From Pseudolysinimonas_A sp044239695 (GTDB lineage: Bacteria; Actinomycetota; Actinomycetes; Actinomycetales; Microbacteriaceae), in NCBI RefSeq assembly GCF_044239695.1, contig NZ_JBIIAW010000053.1:1-20594 (forward strand): a stretch of DNA of 20,594 nucleotides, written 5' to 3'. The notes beneath the pieces are model-generated. The model was not told the origin of the DNA. It saw nothing but the letters and a program-made list of their open reading frames with translations, and ran no database searches. Position numbers and translations under genes: made by a program. Below are positions 13,777 through 20,594 of the stretch, piece after piece. Numbering within the stretch: position 1 is the first letter of the stretch; each line of letters starts with the position of its first letter.

Positions 13777-15126
13777 TCACATCTTGGGCAGACGCACCGT
13801 GGCCGCGAACCCGGTCGGGGTGTTCGCCACCTCGGCGGTTCCGTCGGCCGCCGATGCGATCGCCCGCACGAGCGCCAGACCGAGACCGCTGCCGCCGGCC
13901 TGCGACGTGCGCGCCGCATCCGGCCGGGTGAACCGCTCGAACGCGTGCGGCACGAACTCGGGAGGCATCCCGGGTCCGTCGTCGCTGACGACGAGGGTCA
14001 GCCCGTCGGCATTCAGCGAGAGGCGCGCTTCGACGTTGCCTCCGGGCGCCGCGCTCACAGCATTCGCGAGCAGATTGTCGGCGAGCCGTCCGAACGACGC
14101 GGCGTCGAGCCCATACCGGTCGGCCACCGCCGCCTCGGCGACCTCGAACGCGACCTCGGTCGACGAGGCGAGAGCGAGCAGTCGGGCCCGGTCGACGGCA
14201 CCCAGGAACTCCGCGACGAGGTCCGTCGCGGAGGCGACTCGGACCGCCTTGTCGCCCTCGGCATCGAGCCGACTCAGTTCGAGGAGGTTGCCCGCGAGAC
14301 TCGCCAGCCGGGTCGCCGAGAACTCCGCGTCGCGCACATGACGAGCGAGCGCGTCGGCGTCGCCGAAGTCCCGGTGGGCGAGTTCGAGCTGGGTGCGCAG
14401 GGCGGCGAGCGGCGTGCGCAACTCGTGGGCGGCATCCGAGACCATCTGCTTCTCACGCGCCGTCGCCGCGCGCACACGCGCCAGCAGGTCGTTGAGAGTG
14501 CGGGCGAGAGCAGCCAGCTCGTCGTCAGCGCGACCGATCGGGAGCTCGCCGTCGAGCGTCGCACCCAGTCCCTCGGCACGGACCCGCATGCGCGTGACCG
14601 GCCGCAGCGCGACCGTGGCGAGCACCCACGAGGCACCCGCGAAGCCGACGAGCAGCAGTACACCGCCGACGATCAGCAGCCGGCCGAGACCCTCCAGGGC
14701 GAGTTCGCTCGCTGACGTGCTGCGTGCCGCCCACAACATCCACTCACCCGCGTCGGTCTCCACGATCCGACCCACGACGACGAAGCCGCGGCCCTCATCG
14801 TCGGTCATGCGGAACTCCGACTCCCGAGGATCCTGCCCGTCGACCACCTCGCGCACGTCGTGCGGGAGGGTATCGACCTGCACGACCCCGGCGGGGCTGA
14901 CGATCGCGACCAGCACCCCGGTGCCCGGGTCGTCGACCTCCCCCTCCGGGTCTGCGCTGATGTCGGCGACGAACGCAGTGAGGTCGCCCGTCGCGAGAGC
15001 CGCGTCCGACCCGGCCAGCACGTGGGCCGTCTGGCCCCGCACCACGAGCAGCGCACCGGCGAGAAGCACGACGGCCACCAGAACGCTGCCGAGGGTGATG
15101 CGCGCCCGGATCGACAGGCGCCTCAT
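13777..15126 (-). CDS. sensor histidine kinase (HAMP, HisKA, HATPase)
   Basis: A 449-residue membrane kinase. It has a TM helix at about 8-29, an extracytosolic sensor region of about 115 residues (31-145) without a recognised ligand domain, a second TM helix (about 147-172), a HAMP segment (about 173-225), and the H-box with phospho-accepting H234 (SDAAHELRTPLAALR). The ATPase domain has an N-box (N351 in LADNLLANAVSAA), the G1 box DDGPGMP (382-388), an F-box (FERFT) and the G2 box GGSGLGLALV (411-420). All catalytic elements are present. The start ATG overlaps the response-regulator stop (ATGA), so it is the cognate partner. The next gene downstream is the ferric-reductase-like gene, a likely target. 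The stimulus is unknown; redox or metal status is inferred from the neighbours. Confidence 0.95.
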   Translation of the reverse strand: MRRLSIRARITLGSVLVAVVLLAGALLVVRGQTAHVLAGSDAALATGDLTAFVADISADPEGEVDDPGTGVLVAIVSPAGVVQVDTLPHDVREVVDGQDPRESEFRMTDDEGRGFVVVGRIVETDAGEWMLWAARSTSASELALEGLGRLLIVGGVLLLVGFAGASWVLATVALRPVTRMRVRAEGLGATLDGELPIGRADDELAALARTLNDLLARVRAATAREKQMVSDAAHELRTPLAALRTQLELAHRDFGDADALARHVRDAEFSATRLASLAGNLLELSRLDAEGDKAVRVASATDLVAEFLGAVDRARLLALASSTEVAFEVAEAAVADRYGLDAASFGRLADNLLANAVSAAPGGNVEARLSLNADGLTLVVSDDGPGMPPEFVPHAFERFTRPDAARTSQAGGSGLGLALVRAIASAADGTAEVANTPTGFAATVRLPKM

Positions 15127-15803
15127 GCGGCCGCCTCCTCGAGCCGGTAGCCGCTCCCGCGGACCGTGAGCAAGGCGATCCCGGCCGCCACCGGTTCGAG
15201 CTTCTTGCGCAGATACCGCAGGTACTGGTCCACGATCGTCGGGTCGATGTGCTGCGTCGTCCCCCACACCTCGGTGAGGATCTCCGGCCGCGAGAGCGTC
15301 TCGCCGGCCCGCGAGGCGAGCAGCCAGAGCACCGCGAACTCCTTGGTGCTGAGCGGGATCGCCTTGCCCGCGACGGAAGCCCGCACCGCGGCCGCATCGA
15401 GGTCGAGGTCGCCGACGCGGAGCGACGGACGCGGACGCACGGTGTCGCGTCGCACGAGAGCTCGGATGCGGGCGCTGAACTCGGCGAAGGCGAACGGTTT
15501 GGTGAGGTAGTCGTCGGCACCGGAGTCGAGCCCGCGCACCCGATCCTCGACGGCGTCGCGGGCGGTGAGCAGCAGAACCGGGAGCGTGCTGCCCTGTTCG
15601 CGCAAGTGCCGGCAGATCTCGAATCCGGTCATCTCGGGCAGCATCACATCGATCGCGGCGGCGGCGAACGGCTCCCGCGCGACCGCGATGAGAGCCTCGA
15701 CTCCGTCCTCGACGACGGTCACCTCATAGCCGTCGGCCCGCAGGCCCTCCGCGACGAGAGCCCCCATCGCGCGATCGTCGTCGACGACCAGGATGCGGGG
15801 CAT
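15123..15803 (-). CDS. OmpR/PhoB-family response regulator
   Basis: A 226-residue DNA-binding regulator. The receiver domain (1 to about 118) has the acidic pocket D8-D10, the phospho-acceptor D52 (AIDVMLPEMTG), T80 and K102 (TKPF). The C-terminal winged helix (about 128-222) has the PhoB-type pattern LSTKEFAVLWLL, then SRPEILTEVWG, then VDQYLRYLRKKLE and TVRGSGYRL. The ATG at 15803 begins 5 nt after the stop of the VIT1-like gene, and the stop overlaps the kinase start, so all three are probably one transcript. Family members bind tandem direct repeats; a candidate lies upstream of the ferric-reductase-like gene at 13719-13738. Confidence 0.96.
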   Translation of the reverse strand: MPRILVVDDDRAMGALVAEGLRADGYEVTVVEDGVEALIAVAREPFAAAAIDVMLPEMTGFEICRHLREQGSTLPVLLLTARDAVEDRVRGLDSGADDYLTKPFAFAEFSARIRALVRRDTVRPRPSLRVGDLDLDAAAVRASVAGKAIPLSTKEFAVLWLLASRAGETLSRPEILTEVWGTTQHIDPTIVDQYLRYLRKKLEPVAAGIALLTVRGSGYRLEEAAA

Positions 15804-15808
15804 CGGTG

Positions 15809-16537
15809 TCAGACCACCCCGGTCGTGCCGAGCAGCGTGCCGATGAGGAACGTGGCGGCGAGCGCGATCGCCCCGCCGACGACGACACGGACGGTGGGCC
15901 GCAGCACCGGACTCCCGCCGATCCGGGCGCTCAGCGCTCCGGTGAGGGCGAGGGCGATCAGCACCGCGGCGAACGTCACCGGCACCCGCACGGGTTCGGG
16001 CGGGAGCAGGATCGCGAGCAGCGGCAGGATGGCGCCGATCGTGAACGCCAGCGCCGACGCTCCCGCCGCGGCCCAGGGGCTGACGACATCCGCTTCGACG
16101 ATGCCGAGTTCGGCCTCCAGGTGCGCGGACAGCGCGTCGTGCGCGGTGAGCTCCTCGGCGACCCGGGCGGCCGTCTCGGCCGAGAGCCCCTTGGCCCGGT
16201 AGATCCCCGTCAATTCGGCGAGCTCCTCGTCGGGGAGTTCGGCGAGTTCGCGGCGCTCCTTCGCGATGAGGGCGCGCTGGGTGTCGCGCTGGCTGCTGAC
16301 CGACACGTACTCGCCCAGCGCCATCGAGATCGCCCCGCCGACGAGTCCGGCGGCACCGGCGGTGAGGATCGGGGCGACGGCGGAGGTGGCACCGGCCACG
16401 CCGACGACGATCGCGGCCACCGAGACGATGCCGTCGTTGGCGCCGAGCACTCCGGCCCGCAGCCAGTTCAGGCGCGCCGCAATCCCCGCACCGTGCGGCT
16501 CACCGGCGTGGGGAAGGGGCGAGAAGGGATCGGTCAT
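15809..16537 (-). CDS. VIT1/CCC1-family iron/manganese transporter
   Basis: A 242-residue membrane protein. It starts the domain with the family signature WLRAGVLGANDGIVS (25-39) and ISMALGEYVSVSSQRD (70-85). A charged cytosolic segment rich in Glu (about 88-145, ERRELAELPDEELAEL and so on) follows, corresponding to the metal-binding region of VIT1, and then three C-terminal helices. Eukaryotic and bacterial members move Fe2+ or Mn2+ out of the cytosol, probably with proton exchange; which metal applies here is not shown. The ATG at 16537 gives a normal N-terminus; a TTG five codons upstream is less likely. It is followed after 5 nt by the response regulator gene, placing a metal transporter at the head of the redox operon. 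Confidence 0.9.
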   Translation of the reverse strand: MTDPFSPLPHAGEPHGAGIAARLNWLRAGVLGANDGIVSVAAIVVGVAGATSAVAPILTAGAAGLVGGAISMALGEYVSVSSQRDTQRALIAKERRELAELPDEELAELTGIYRAKGLSAETAARVAEELTAHDALSAHLEAELGIVEADVVSPWAAAGASALAFTIGAILPLLAILLPPEPVRVPVTFAAVLIALALTGALSARIGGSPVLRPTVRVVVGGAIALAATFLIGTLLGTTGVV

Positions 16538-16578
16538 GGCGGGCTCAGCCAAGCACTGCCGGCCCGTCGGCGCCAGGA

Positions 16579-16593
16579 AGGACAGGATGTCCT
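16579..16593. promoter_or_regulatory. short inverted repeat AGGAC-N5-GTCCT in the VIT1-like / carbonic anhydrase gap
   Basis: Perfect 5-bp arms around 5 nt in the 92-nt divergent intergenic region. It might be an operator for either gene, but is short enough to be chance. Confidence 0.25.
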
Positions 16594-16617
16594 CGCCGCG
16601 TCGCGGGCGCGCGATCC

Positions 16618-16623
16618 TAGGCT
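16618..16623 (+). promoter_or_regulatory. gamma-carbonic anhydrase gene -10 element, leaderless arrangement
   Basis: TAGGCT ends exactly 6 nt before the ATG at 16630, the same hexamer and spacing as at map and the LLM oxidoreductase. Confidence 0.6.
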
Positions 16624-16629
16624 GGACGC

Positions 16630-17145
16630 ATGCCGCTCATCCTGCCCTTCGATGGACACGACCCGCAGATCGACGACGACGCCTGGGTCGCCCCGAACGC
16701 CTCGGTGATCGGGCGGGTGCGCATCGCCGCCGACGCCAACGTCTGGTTCGGGGCGGTGCTCCGCGGCGACATCGCCGAGATCGTGCTCGGGGCGCGCAGC
16801 AACCTCCAGGACAACGCCGTCATCCACACCGAGGCCGGCAACCCGACGATCGTCGGTGCCGACGTCAGCATCGGGCACGGCGCGATCGTGCACGGCTGCG
16901 TCGTCGAGGACGGCTGCCTCATCGGGATGAACGCGACCGTGCTCAACGGCGCCGTGATCGGGGCGAACTCGCTCGTCGCCGCCGGCGCCCTCGTGCTCGA
17001 AGGCACCGTCATCCCGCCGCGATCGCTCGTCGCGGGGGTCCCGGCGAAGGTGCGCCGGGAGCTCACCGACGAGGAGGTCGCCGGGCTCTACGGCAACTCC
17101 GCGCGGTACGTACCGCGGTCGAAGCTCTACAAGTCCGCCGAGTAG
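16630..17145 (+). CDS. gamma-carbonic anhydrase-like hexapeptide-repeat protein
   Basis: A 171-residue left-handed beta-helix trimer protein. It has the gamma-CA features R45 and D47 (VLRGD), Q60 and D61 (NLQDNAVIHT), and the three metal histidines H66, H83 and H88 (VIHTEAG, then IGHGAIVHGC). The spacing matches the Cam/YrdA/PaaY group, so a zinc or iron site is likely. Many short members (YrdA-type) show little carbonic anhydrase activity, and the acidic loop of Cam is absent, so the true activity is open. The ATG at 16630 is fixed by the leaderless promoter at 16618. The next gene is convergent, ending 3 nt away. Confidence 0.93.
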   Translation: MPLILPFDGHDPQIDDDAWVAPNASVIGRVRIAADANVWFGAVLRGDIAEIVLGARSNLQDNAVIHTEAGNPTIVGADVSIGHGAIVHGCVVEDGCLIGMNATVLNGAVIGANSLVAAGALVLEGTVIPPRSLVAGVPAKVRRELTDEEVAGLYGNSARYVPRSKLYKSAE

Positions 17146-17148
17146 CGC

Positions 17149-17463
17149 TCAGCCGTTCGCGATCCGCAGGATGACGATCGCCACGAGCGGGACGAGCGCG
17201 ACCACGAGGGCGAGGCCGGCGATCCCGCGGGCGAGTCCCCGCGCGAGGCAGACGATGCTCAGCACGAGGGCGGCGAGCACGAGGGCGGCGGCGACCAGGA
17301 ACACCACGACATAGGCGGTCGCCCCGGACCCGCCCGCGTCGAGGGCGGCCGAGATCCCGGAGACGAAGCTCCACGACATCCCCACCGCGCCGAGCACCGC
17401 GAGGAGCAGGGCGGTAGCGGCCGGCACGCGGCTCGGGCTCACGTAGACGTCGGTGTCGCTCAT
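17149..17463 (-). CDS. small three-helix membrane protein, unknown function
   Basis: Not recognised. The 104-residue product has a short polar N-terminus (MSDTDVYVSPSRVP) and three hydrophobic segments (about 15-37, 47-71 and 79-101) with a positively charged loop (LARGLARG) between the last two. The ATG at 17463 has TAGGGT 6 nt upstream, a clear leaderless signal. It is divergent from the LpqC-like gene; the 97-nt gap holds a long palindrome. Its stop is 3 nt from that of the carbonic anhydrase gene. Confidence 0.75.
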   Translation of the reverse strand: MSDTDVYVSPSRVPAATALLLAVLGAVGMSWSFVSGISAALDAGGSGATAYVVVFLVAAALVLAALVLSIVCLARGLARGIAGLALVVALVPLVAIVILRIANG

Positions 17464-17469
17464 GGCGTC

Positions 17470-17475
17470 ACCCTA
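17470..17475 (-). promoter_or_regulatory. -10 element of the 104-residue membrane gene, leaderless arrangement
   Basis: TAGGGT on the minus strand ends exactly 6 nt before the ATG at 17463. The adjacent palindrome at 17482-17507 would cover its spacer and -35 region. Confidence 0.5.
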
Positions 17476-17481
17476 GAGGCT

Positions 17482-17507
17482 GCGGGTACTCCGGCGGGAG
17501 TACCCGC
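17482..17507. promoter_or_regulatory. 11-bp-arm palindrome, probable operator
   Basis: GCGGGTACTCC, a 4-nt spacer GGCG, then GGAGTACCCGC: perfect 11-bp arms in the divergent gap between the 104-residue membrane gene and the LpqC-like gene. It overlaps where the -35 of the minus-strand gene should be, so a bound protein could block it. The binding protein is unknown. Confidence 0.6.
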
Positions 17508-17548
17508 GATGCGTCCCGGCGGACGATGCCGACCGACCGTCGCGCCGA

Positions 17549-17554
17549 GAGACT
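17549..17554 (+). promoter_or_regulatory. possible -10 element of the LpqC-like gene
   Basis: GAGACT ends 6 nt before the ATG at 17561; it differs from TANNNT at the first base only. Moderate support from the recurring spacing. Confidence 0.35.
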
Positions 17555-17560
17555 GGGCGC

Positions 17561-18454
17561 ATGACCCCGAGTCGCCTCCTCGCCGTGCTGCTCGCCACCG
17601 CGACCGCCGCTGTGCTGCTCACGGGGTGCGCCCGCGACCCCCGGCCCCACGAGCCGACGCCGCCGTCGAACACCGAGGCGCGCACGCTCGAAGTCGACGG
17701 CGTGACGCGGGAGTACCACGTACACGTGCCGACGGAGCTCTCCGACGACCCCGCTCTCGTCGTGATGCTGCACGGCGGGGTCGGATCGGCGGCGCAGGCC
17801 GAGCGGGCGTACGGCTGGAACGCCGTCGCCGACACCGAAGGCTTCGTCGTCGCCTACCCGGACGGCACGAGCCGCACGTGGAACGCCGGCGACTGCTGCG
17901 GGGGCGCCGAACGCGAGGAGGTCGACGACGTCGCGTTCCTGACGGCGCTGGTCGCCGACCTCCAGGACGAGTTCGGCGTCGCTGCCGACCGCACCTTCGG
18001 AACGGGCATGTCGAACGGCGCGATGATGACCTACCGACTGGCCTGCGAGACCGGGATGTTCGCCGCGATCGCTCCGGTCGCCGGCACGATCGTCTCGGTG
18101 TGCGACGACCCGGCGCCGACCTCGGTGCTGCACATCCACGGACTCGACGACGGCAGCGTGCGGATGGACGGCGAGCCGGTTGACGGCATCGGCGATGTCG
18201 ACGGGATGCCGATCGCCGAGGTGAACGCGCTCTGGCGGGCGGCCGGTGGATGCGGCGAGCCGGTGACCACCGAAGCACCTCCCGTCACGACGAGCACGAG
18301 CACGTGCGACGGGGGTCGCACCGTGACCCTCATCACGGTCGCGGATGCCGGTCACCAGTGGCCGTCGTCGGTGGCGCGCGAAGGCGCGACGGATCAACCG
18401 AGCGACGCCCTCGACGCGACCGCCGTGATCTGGGAGTTCTTCGCCGCCGTCTGA
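17561..18454 (+). CDS. LpqC-like lipoprotein esterase (PHB depolymerase / feruloyl esterase type)
   Basis: A 297-residue exported alpha/beta hydrolase. The signal peptide ends in the lipobox LLTGC with lipidated C23, followed by a Pro-rich linker. The hydrolase domain has the oxyanion HGG segment (MLHGGVGSA, 69-77), WNAGDCCGGA (107-116, typical of this family), the nucleophile S151 in GMSNG, an aspartate at 196/197 (HIHGLDDGSV) and H265 (DAGHQWP). Members cleave polyhydroxybutyrate-like polyesters or aryl esters; the substrate here is unknown. Four extra cysteines (C112/C113, C162, C181 and C231/C249 region) suggest disulphides. It is divergent from a small membrane gene across a palindrome, and the IclR regulator follows 35 nt downstream with its own promoter. 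Confidence 0.92.
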   Translation: MTPSRLLAVLLATATAAVLLTGCARDPRPHEPTPPSNTEARTLEVDGVTREYHVHVPTELSDDPALVVMLHGGVGSAAQAERAYGWNAVADTEGFVVAYPDGTSRTWNAGDCCGGAEREEVDDVAFLTALVADLQDEFGVAADRTFGTGMSNGAMMTYRLACETGMFAAIAPVAGTIVSVCDDPAPTSVLHIHGLDDGSVRMDGEPVDGIGDVDGMPIAEVNALWRAAGGCGEPVTTEAPPVTTSTSTCDGGRTVTLITVADAGHQWPSSVAREGATDQPSDALDATAVIWEFFAAV

Positions 18455-18476
18455 CCCGACAGGAACCGCTGATCCG

Positions 18477-18482
18477 TAGAGT
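18477..18482 (+). promoter_or_regulatory. iclR-type gene -10 element, leaderless arrangement
   Basis: TAGAGT ends 7 nt before the GTG at 18490. The alternative in-frame GTG at 18481 overlaps this element and is therefore unlikely to be the start. Confidence 0.5.
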
Positions 18483-18489
18483 GGAACAC

Positions 18490-19293
18490 GTGGATCAGGG
18501 TGACGAGGGCGGACGACAGCGCGACCCGCTCGCCAAGGCCCTCCAGGTGCTCGATATGCTCGTCGACCACCCGGAGGGAGCGCTCGGCGTGCGCGAGCTG
18601 GCGGCGATGCTCGGCTCCGCTCCGAGCACGACGCATCGGGTGCTGACGATGCTGGCCGAGACCGGCTATGTGTCGCGCGACGACGACGGCCGCTACTCGG
18701 TCGGCTTCGAATTGCAGCGACTCGCCTGGCGGGTCGCTGCGCGCTTCCCGGCGCCGGCCGTCGCCGAGCCTGTGCTCCGGGCGCTGACGGAGGAGACCGG
18801 TGAGACTTCCGCGCTCGGCCTCTTCGACCCGATCCGCCGGCAGATCACCTTCGTCGCACAGGTGGAGACCCAGCACCGGCTGCGCTACATGGCGGAGCTG
18901 TTCCACAGCATCCCGATCCATGCCGGAGCCAGCGGGCTGTCGATCCTCGCCTTCCTCGACCCGGCCCTCCGCGATCGGATCCTGCACGCGCCCGAGGGGC
19001 TGCCCGCCATCACCTCGGAGACCCTGACCACCCCCGAGGATCTGGAGACGGCGATGGCCGAGATCCGCGCGCGGGGGTACGCCATCACGCACGGCCAGCG
19101 CGCCTCCGGTGCCGTCGGCATCGCCGCACCGGTCTGGAACACGGAGGGCGCCGTGCTCGGCAACATCATGGTGACGATCCCGGAGCAGCGCTTCGACCCC
19201 GCCCTCGAACCCCAGCTGTCCGCTGCCGTGCTGCTGGCGTCGCGGGCGATGACGCAGATCGTCGGCGGGCGCGCACCGCTGCGCACCCGCTAG
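18490..19293 (+). CDS. IclR-family transcriptional regulator
   Basis: A 267-residue regulator with an N-terminal winged helix (about 12-75: LAKALQVLDMLVDHPEGALGVRELAAMLGSAPSTTHRVLTMLAETGYV in order, then GRYSVGFELQRLAW) and a C-terminal IclR effector domain (about 90-260: ETGETSALGLFD, HRLRYMAE, HAGASGLSILAFL, ITHGQRASGAVGIAAPV, LGNIMVTIPEQRF). IclR proteins usually control nearby catabolic genes in response to a small acid. Here the neighbours are an amidohydrolase and a CaiB-type CoA-transferase, encoded convergently (stops 17 nt apart), so they are plausible but unproven targets. The GTG at 18490 is chosen from the -10 at 18477; nothing resembling a Shine-Dalgarno is seen. The regulator's own operator is not identified. 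Confidence 0.93.
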   Translation: MDQGDEGGRQRDPLAKALQVLDMLVDHPEGALGVRELAAMLGSAPSTTHRVLTMLAETGYVSRDDDGRYSVGFELQRLAWRVAARFPAPAVAEPVLRALTEETGETSALGLFDPIRRQITFVAQVETQHRLRYMAELFHSIPIHAGASGLSILAFLDPALRDRILHAPEGLPAITSETLTTPEDLETAMAEIRARGYAITHGQRASGAVGIAAPVWNTEGAVLGNIMVTIPEQRFDPALEPQLSAAVLLASRAMTQIVGGRAPLRTR

Positions 19294-19310
19294 GTCGACG
19301 CAGGCCCTGC

Positions 19311-20198
19311 TCAGGCGAGGCCGAGGATGCGGGCGGCGTTGTCCTTGAGGATGCCGGGGCGCACCGAGTCGCGGAAGTCGCGCTCGGCGAAGTCGGCCAG
19401 CCACCGGTCGGGAGTCAGCACCGGAAAATCCGACCCGAACAGCACCTTGTCGGGAATCATCGTGTTCGCGTGCTGCACCAGTTGATCCTCGAAATACTTC
19501 GGCGACCAGCCCGACAGATCGATGAACACGTTCTGCTTGTGCCGGGCCACGGCGAGCGCCTCCGCCTGCCACGGGAACGACGGATGCGCGATCACCAGCG
19601 TCAGCTCGGGGAAGTCGACCGCGATGTCGTCCAGCAGCATCGGGTTCGAGTGCTTCAACCGCACACCCCCGCCCCCGGGCGAGGTGCGCCCGATGCCGGT
19701 CTGCCCGGAATGGAACAACGCGATCGACCGGTGCGCCGCGATCACCTCGTACAACCGGTAGGCGGCCGGGTCGTCGGGCGCGAAGTCCTGCACACTCGCG
19801 TGGAATTTGAACCCCCGCACCCCGTGATTCGCCAGCAGATCCTCGGCCTGCTCCACCGCCCCGGGACGAAGCGGGTCGACACTCGCGAACGGGATGAGCA
19901 CATCCGGATGCCGCGCCGCGGCCGCCGTGACATCCGTGTTCGGCACCATCGAATCGCCCAGGTGCCGCTCGCTGTCGACCGGGAAGATCACCGCCGCCAT
20001 CCGACGCTCCCGGTAGTACGCCGCCGTCTCGTCGAGCGTGATATTCACCAGATCCGACTTCCAGCGTCGAGCCTGATCCTCACGCTGCACCCGCGACTTC
20101 TCGTTCTCCACCCCCGGGGTGTCCGGCCGCAACGCGTGCACATGGAAGTCGATCGCATCGATCGCGCTCAGATCGATCGCCGCGGGCGCCGTGGTCAT
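19311..20198 (-). CDS. amidohydrolase-2 family metal-dependent hydrolase/decarboxylase
   Basis: A 295-residue TIM-barrel protein of the Amidohydrolase_2 group (ACMSD / resorcylate decarboxylase-like). It begins with the metal motif DFHVHA (about 17-22). Later features are GVRGFKFHASVQ, FHSGQTG, the conserved histidine in VIAHPSFPW, and the aspartate in VLFGSDFPVL near the C-terminus, so the metal ligands are present. Reactions in the family include hydrolysis of lactones and non-oxidative decarboxylation of aromatic acids; the substrate is not predictable. The ATG at 20198 overlaps the stop of the CoA-transferase gene by 4 nt (ATGA), so the two form an operon. It converges with the IclR gene. 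Confidence 0.92.
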   Translation of the reverse strand: MTTAPAAIDLSAIDAIDFHVHALRPDTPGVENEKSRVQREDQARRWKSDLVNITLDETAAYYRERRMAAVIFPVDSERHLGDSMVPNTDVTAAAARHPDVLIPFASVDPLRPGAVEQAEDLLANHGVRGFKFHASVQDFAPDDPAAYRLYEVIAAHRSIALFHSGQTGIGRTSPGGGGVRLKHSNPMLLDDIAVDFPELTLVIAHPSFPWQAEALAVARHKQNVFIDLSGWSPKYFEDQLVQHANTMIPDKVLFGSDFPVLTPDRWLADFAERDFRDSVRPGILKDNAARILGLA

Positions 20199-20594
20199 GC
20201 GTGCACCGCCGGACCGCGCACGACGCCGCGCGCGAGCAGATCCTCGATCGCCGCGTCGTCCAGTCCCGCGAAGGTGCGCAGCACGTCGACCCCGTCGGCG
20301 CCGAGCGCGGGCGGGAACCGGTGGCTCGGACGCACCGCCGTCTCGAACTTGATCGGGTTGCCGAGCACCTCGACCTCGGTACCGTCGTCGTCGCGCAGCG
20401 TGATCACCATGTCGCGGTGGCGCACCTGGGGATCGGCGAGCGCCTCGGGCACGCTCTTGACGAGCGCCACCGGGATGCTCGCGGCGTTGAATAGACGCAC
20501 CCACTCCGCGGCCGGCTTCGCCCGGAAGGCGGGTTCGATGATCTCCCAGAGCGCTTCCTTGTTGTCGAGGCGGTCGGCGTTCGTCGCGAACCGC
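20195..20594 (-). CDS. CaiB/BaiF family CoA-transferase, C-terminal part (cut by window edge)
   Basis: Only the last 132 residues are inside the window; the 5' part lies beyond the right edge. The visible sequence follows the class III CoA-transferase C-terminus: RFATNADRLDNKEAL, then AKPAAEWVRLFNAASIP, then SVPEALADPQVRHRDMVI, then VLGNPIKFETAVRP and the closing GVDVLRTFAGLDDAAIEDLLARGVV. These enzymes move CoA between carboxylic acids, often as the activation step of a degradation pathway. The 4-nt overlap with the amidohydrolase gene indicates coupled translation and a shared pathway. The catalytic aspartate lies in the missing N-terminal half and cannot be checked. Confidence 0.93.
   Translation of the reverse strand, partial: RFATNADRLDNKEALWEIIEPAFRAKPAAEWVRLFNAASIPVALVKSVPEALADPQVRHRDMVITLRDDDGTEVEVLGNPIKFETAVRPSHRFPPALGADGVDVLRTFAGLDDAAIEDLLARGVVRGPAVHA

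Noticed and set aside
16630..17145. Hexapeptide-repeat acetyltransferase
   Set aside because: The three metal histidines and the RGD / QDN positions fit the gamma-carbonic anhydrase group rather than acyltransferases.
18481..18489. GTG at 18481 as the IclR start
   Set aside because: It overlaps the -10 hexamer TAGAGT; the GTG at 18490 lies at the predicted transcription start.

Overview
The window is dense, high-GC, Gram-positive-type DNA, most likely from an actinobacterium of or near the family Microbacteriaceae. This rests on the ffh / rpsP-khpA-rimM-trmD-rplS neighbourhood, an Ala/Glu/Pro-rich tail on ribosomal protein S16, an F420-type LLM oxidoreductase, and many apparently leaderless genes. 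I support 27 protein genes, two of them cut by the window edges (rplS at the left, a CaiB/BaiF CoA-transferase at the right). There is no gene-free stretch over 300 bases. I see no rRNA, tRNA, CRISPR array, insertion sequence or attachment site.

Layout. 1-4740 is the translation block. rplS, trmD, rimM, khpA and rpsP all lie on the minus strand, but the usual run is interrupted by plus-strand genes: map plus a small membrane protein between rplS and trmD, and a DUF559/AbiEi-like protein between trmD and rimM. 4738-8169 holds an EamA transporter, an LLM oxidoreductase and ffh (signal recognition particle GTPase), all minus. 8169-8852 has two small membrane proteins. 8916-11062 is a two-gene SDR / ANL-ligase-like operon; the ligase homologue lacks several catalytic signatures. 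11035-16537 (minus) is the most coherent functional unit: a VIT1/CCC1 metal transporter, a response regulator, a histidine kinase, a ferric-reductase-like haem/flavin membrane protein, an FMN-binding protein with an SGAT flavinylation site, and an ApbE FMN transferase. 16630-18454 carries a gamma-carbonic anhydrase, a small membrane protein and an LpqC-like lipoprotein esterase. 18490-20594 carries an IclR regulator convergent with an amidohydrolase / CoA-transferase operon.

How the genes work together. The 11-16.5 kb unit reads as a regulated trans-membrane electron-transfer system. NAD(P)H electrons would pass through FAD and two haems in the ferric-reductase-like protein to FMN covalently attached by ApbE to a membrane-anchored extracellular domain, under control of the adjacent two-component system and next to a probable iron/manganese transporter. 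The components are known families; the specific assembly and its trigger are inference.

The strongest non-coding signal is a promoter architecture. A TANNNT -10 hexamer sits exactly 6 nt (once 7 nt) before the ATG/GTG of many genes, indicating widespread leaderless transcription, and this helps fix start codons. The two ribosomal operons instead have long leaders that share two sequence motifs. A near-ideal 11-bp-arm palindrome separates the divergent genes at 17.5 kb.
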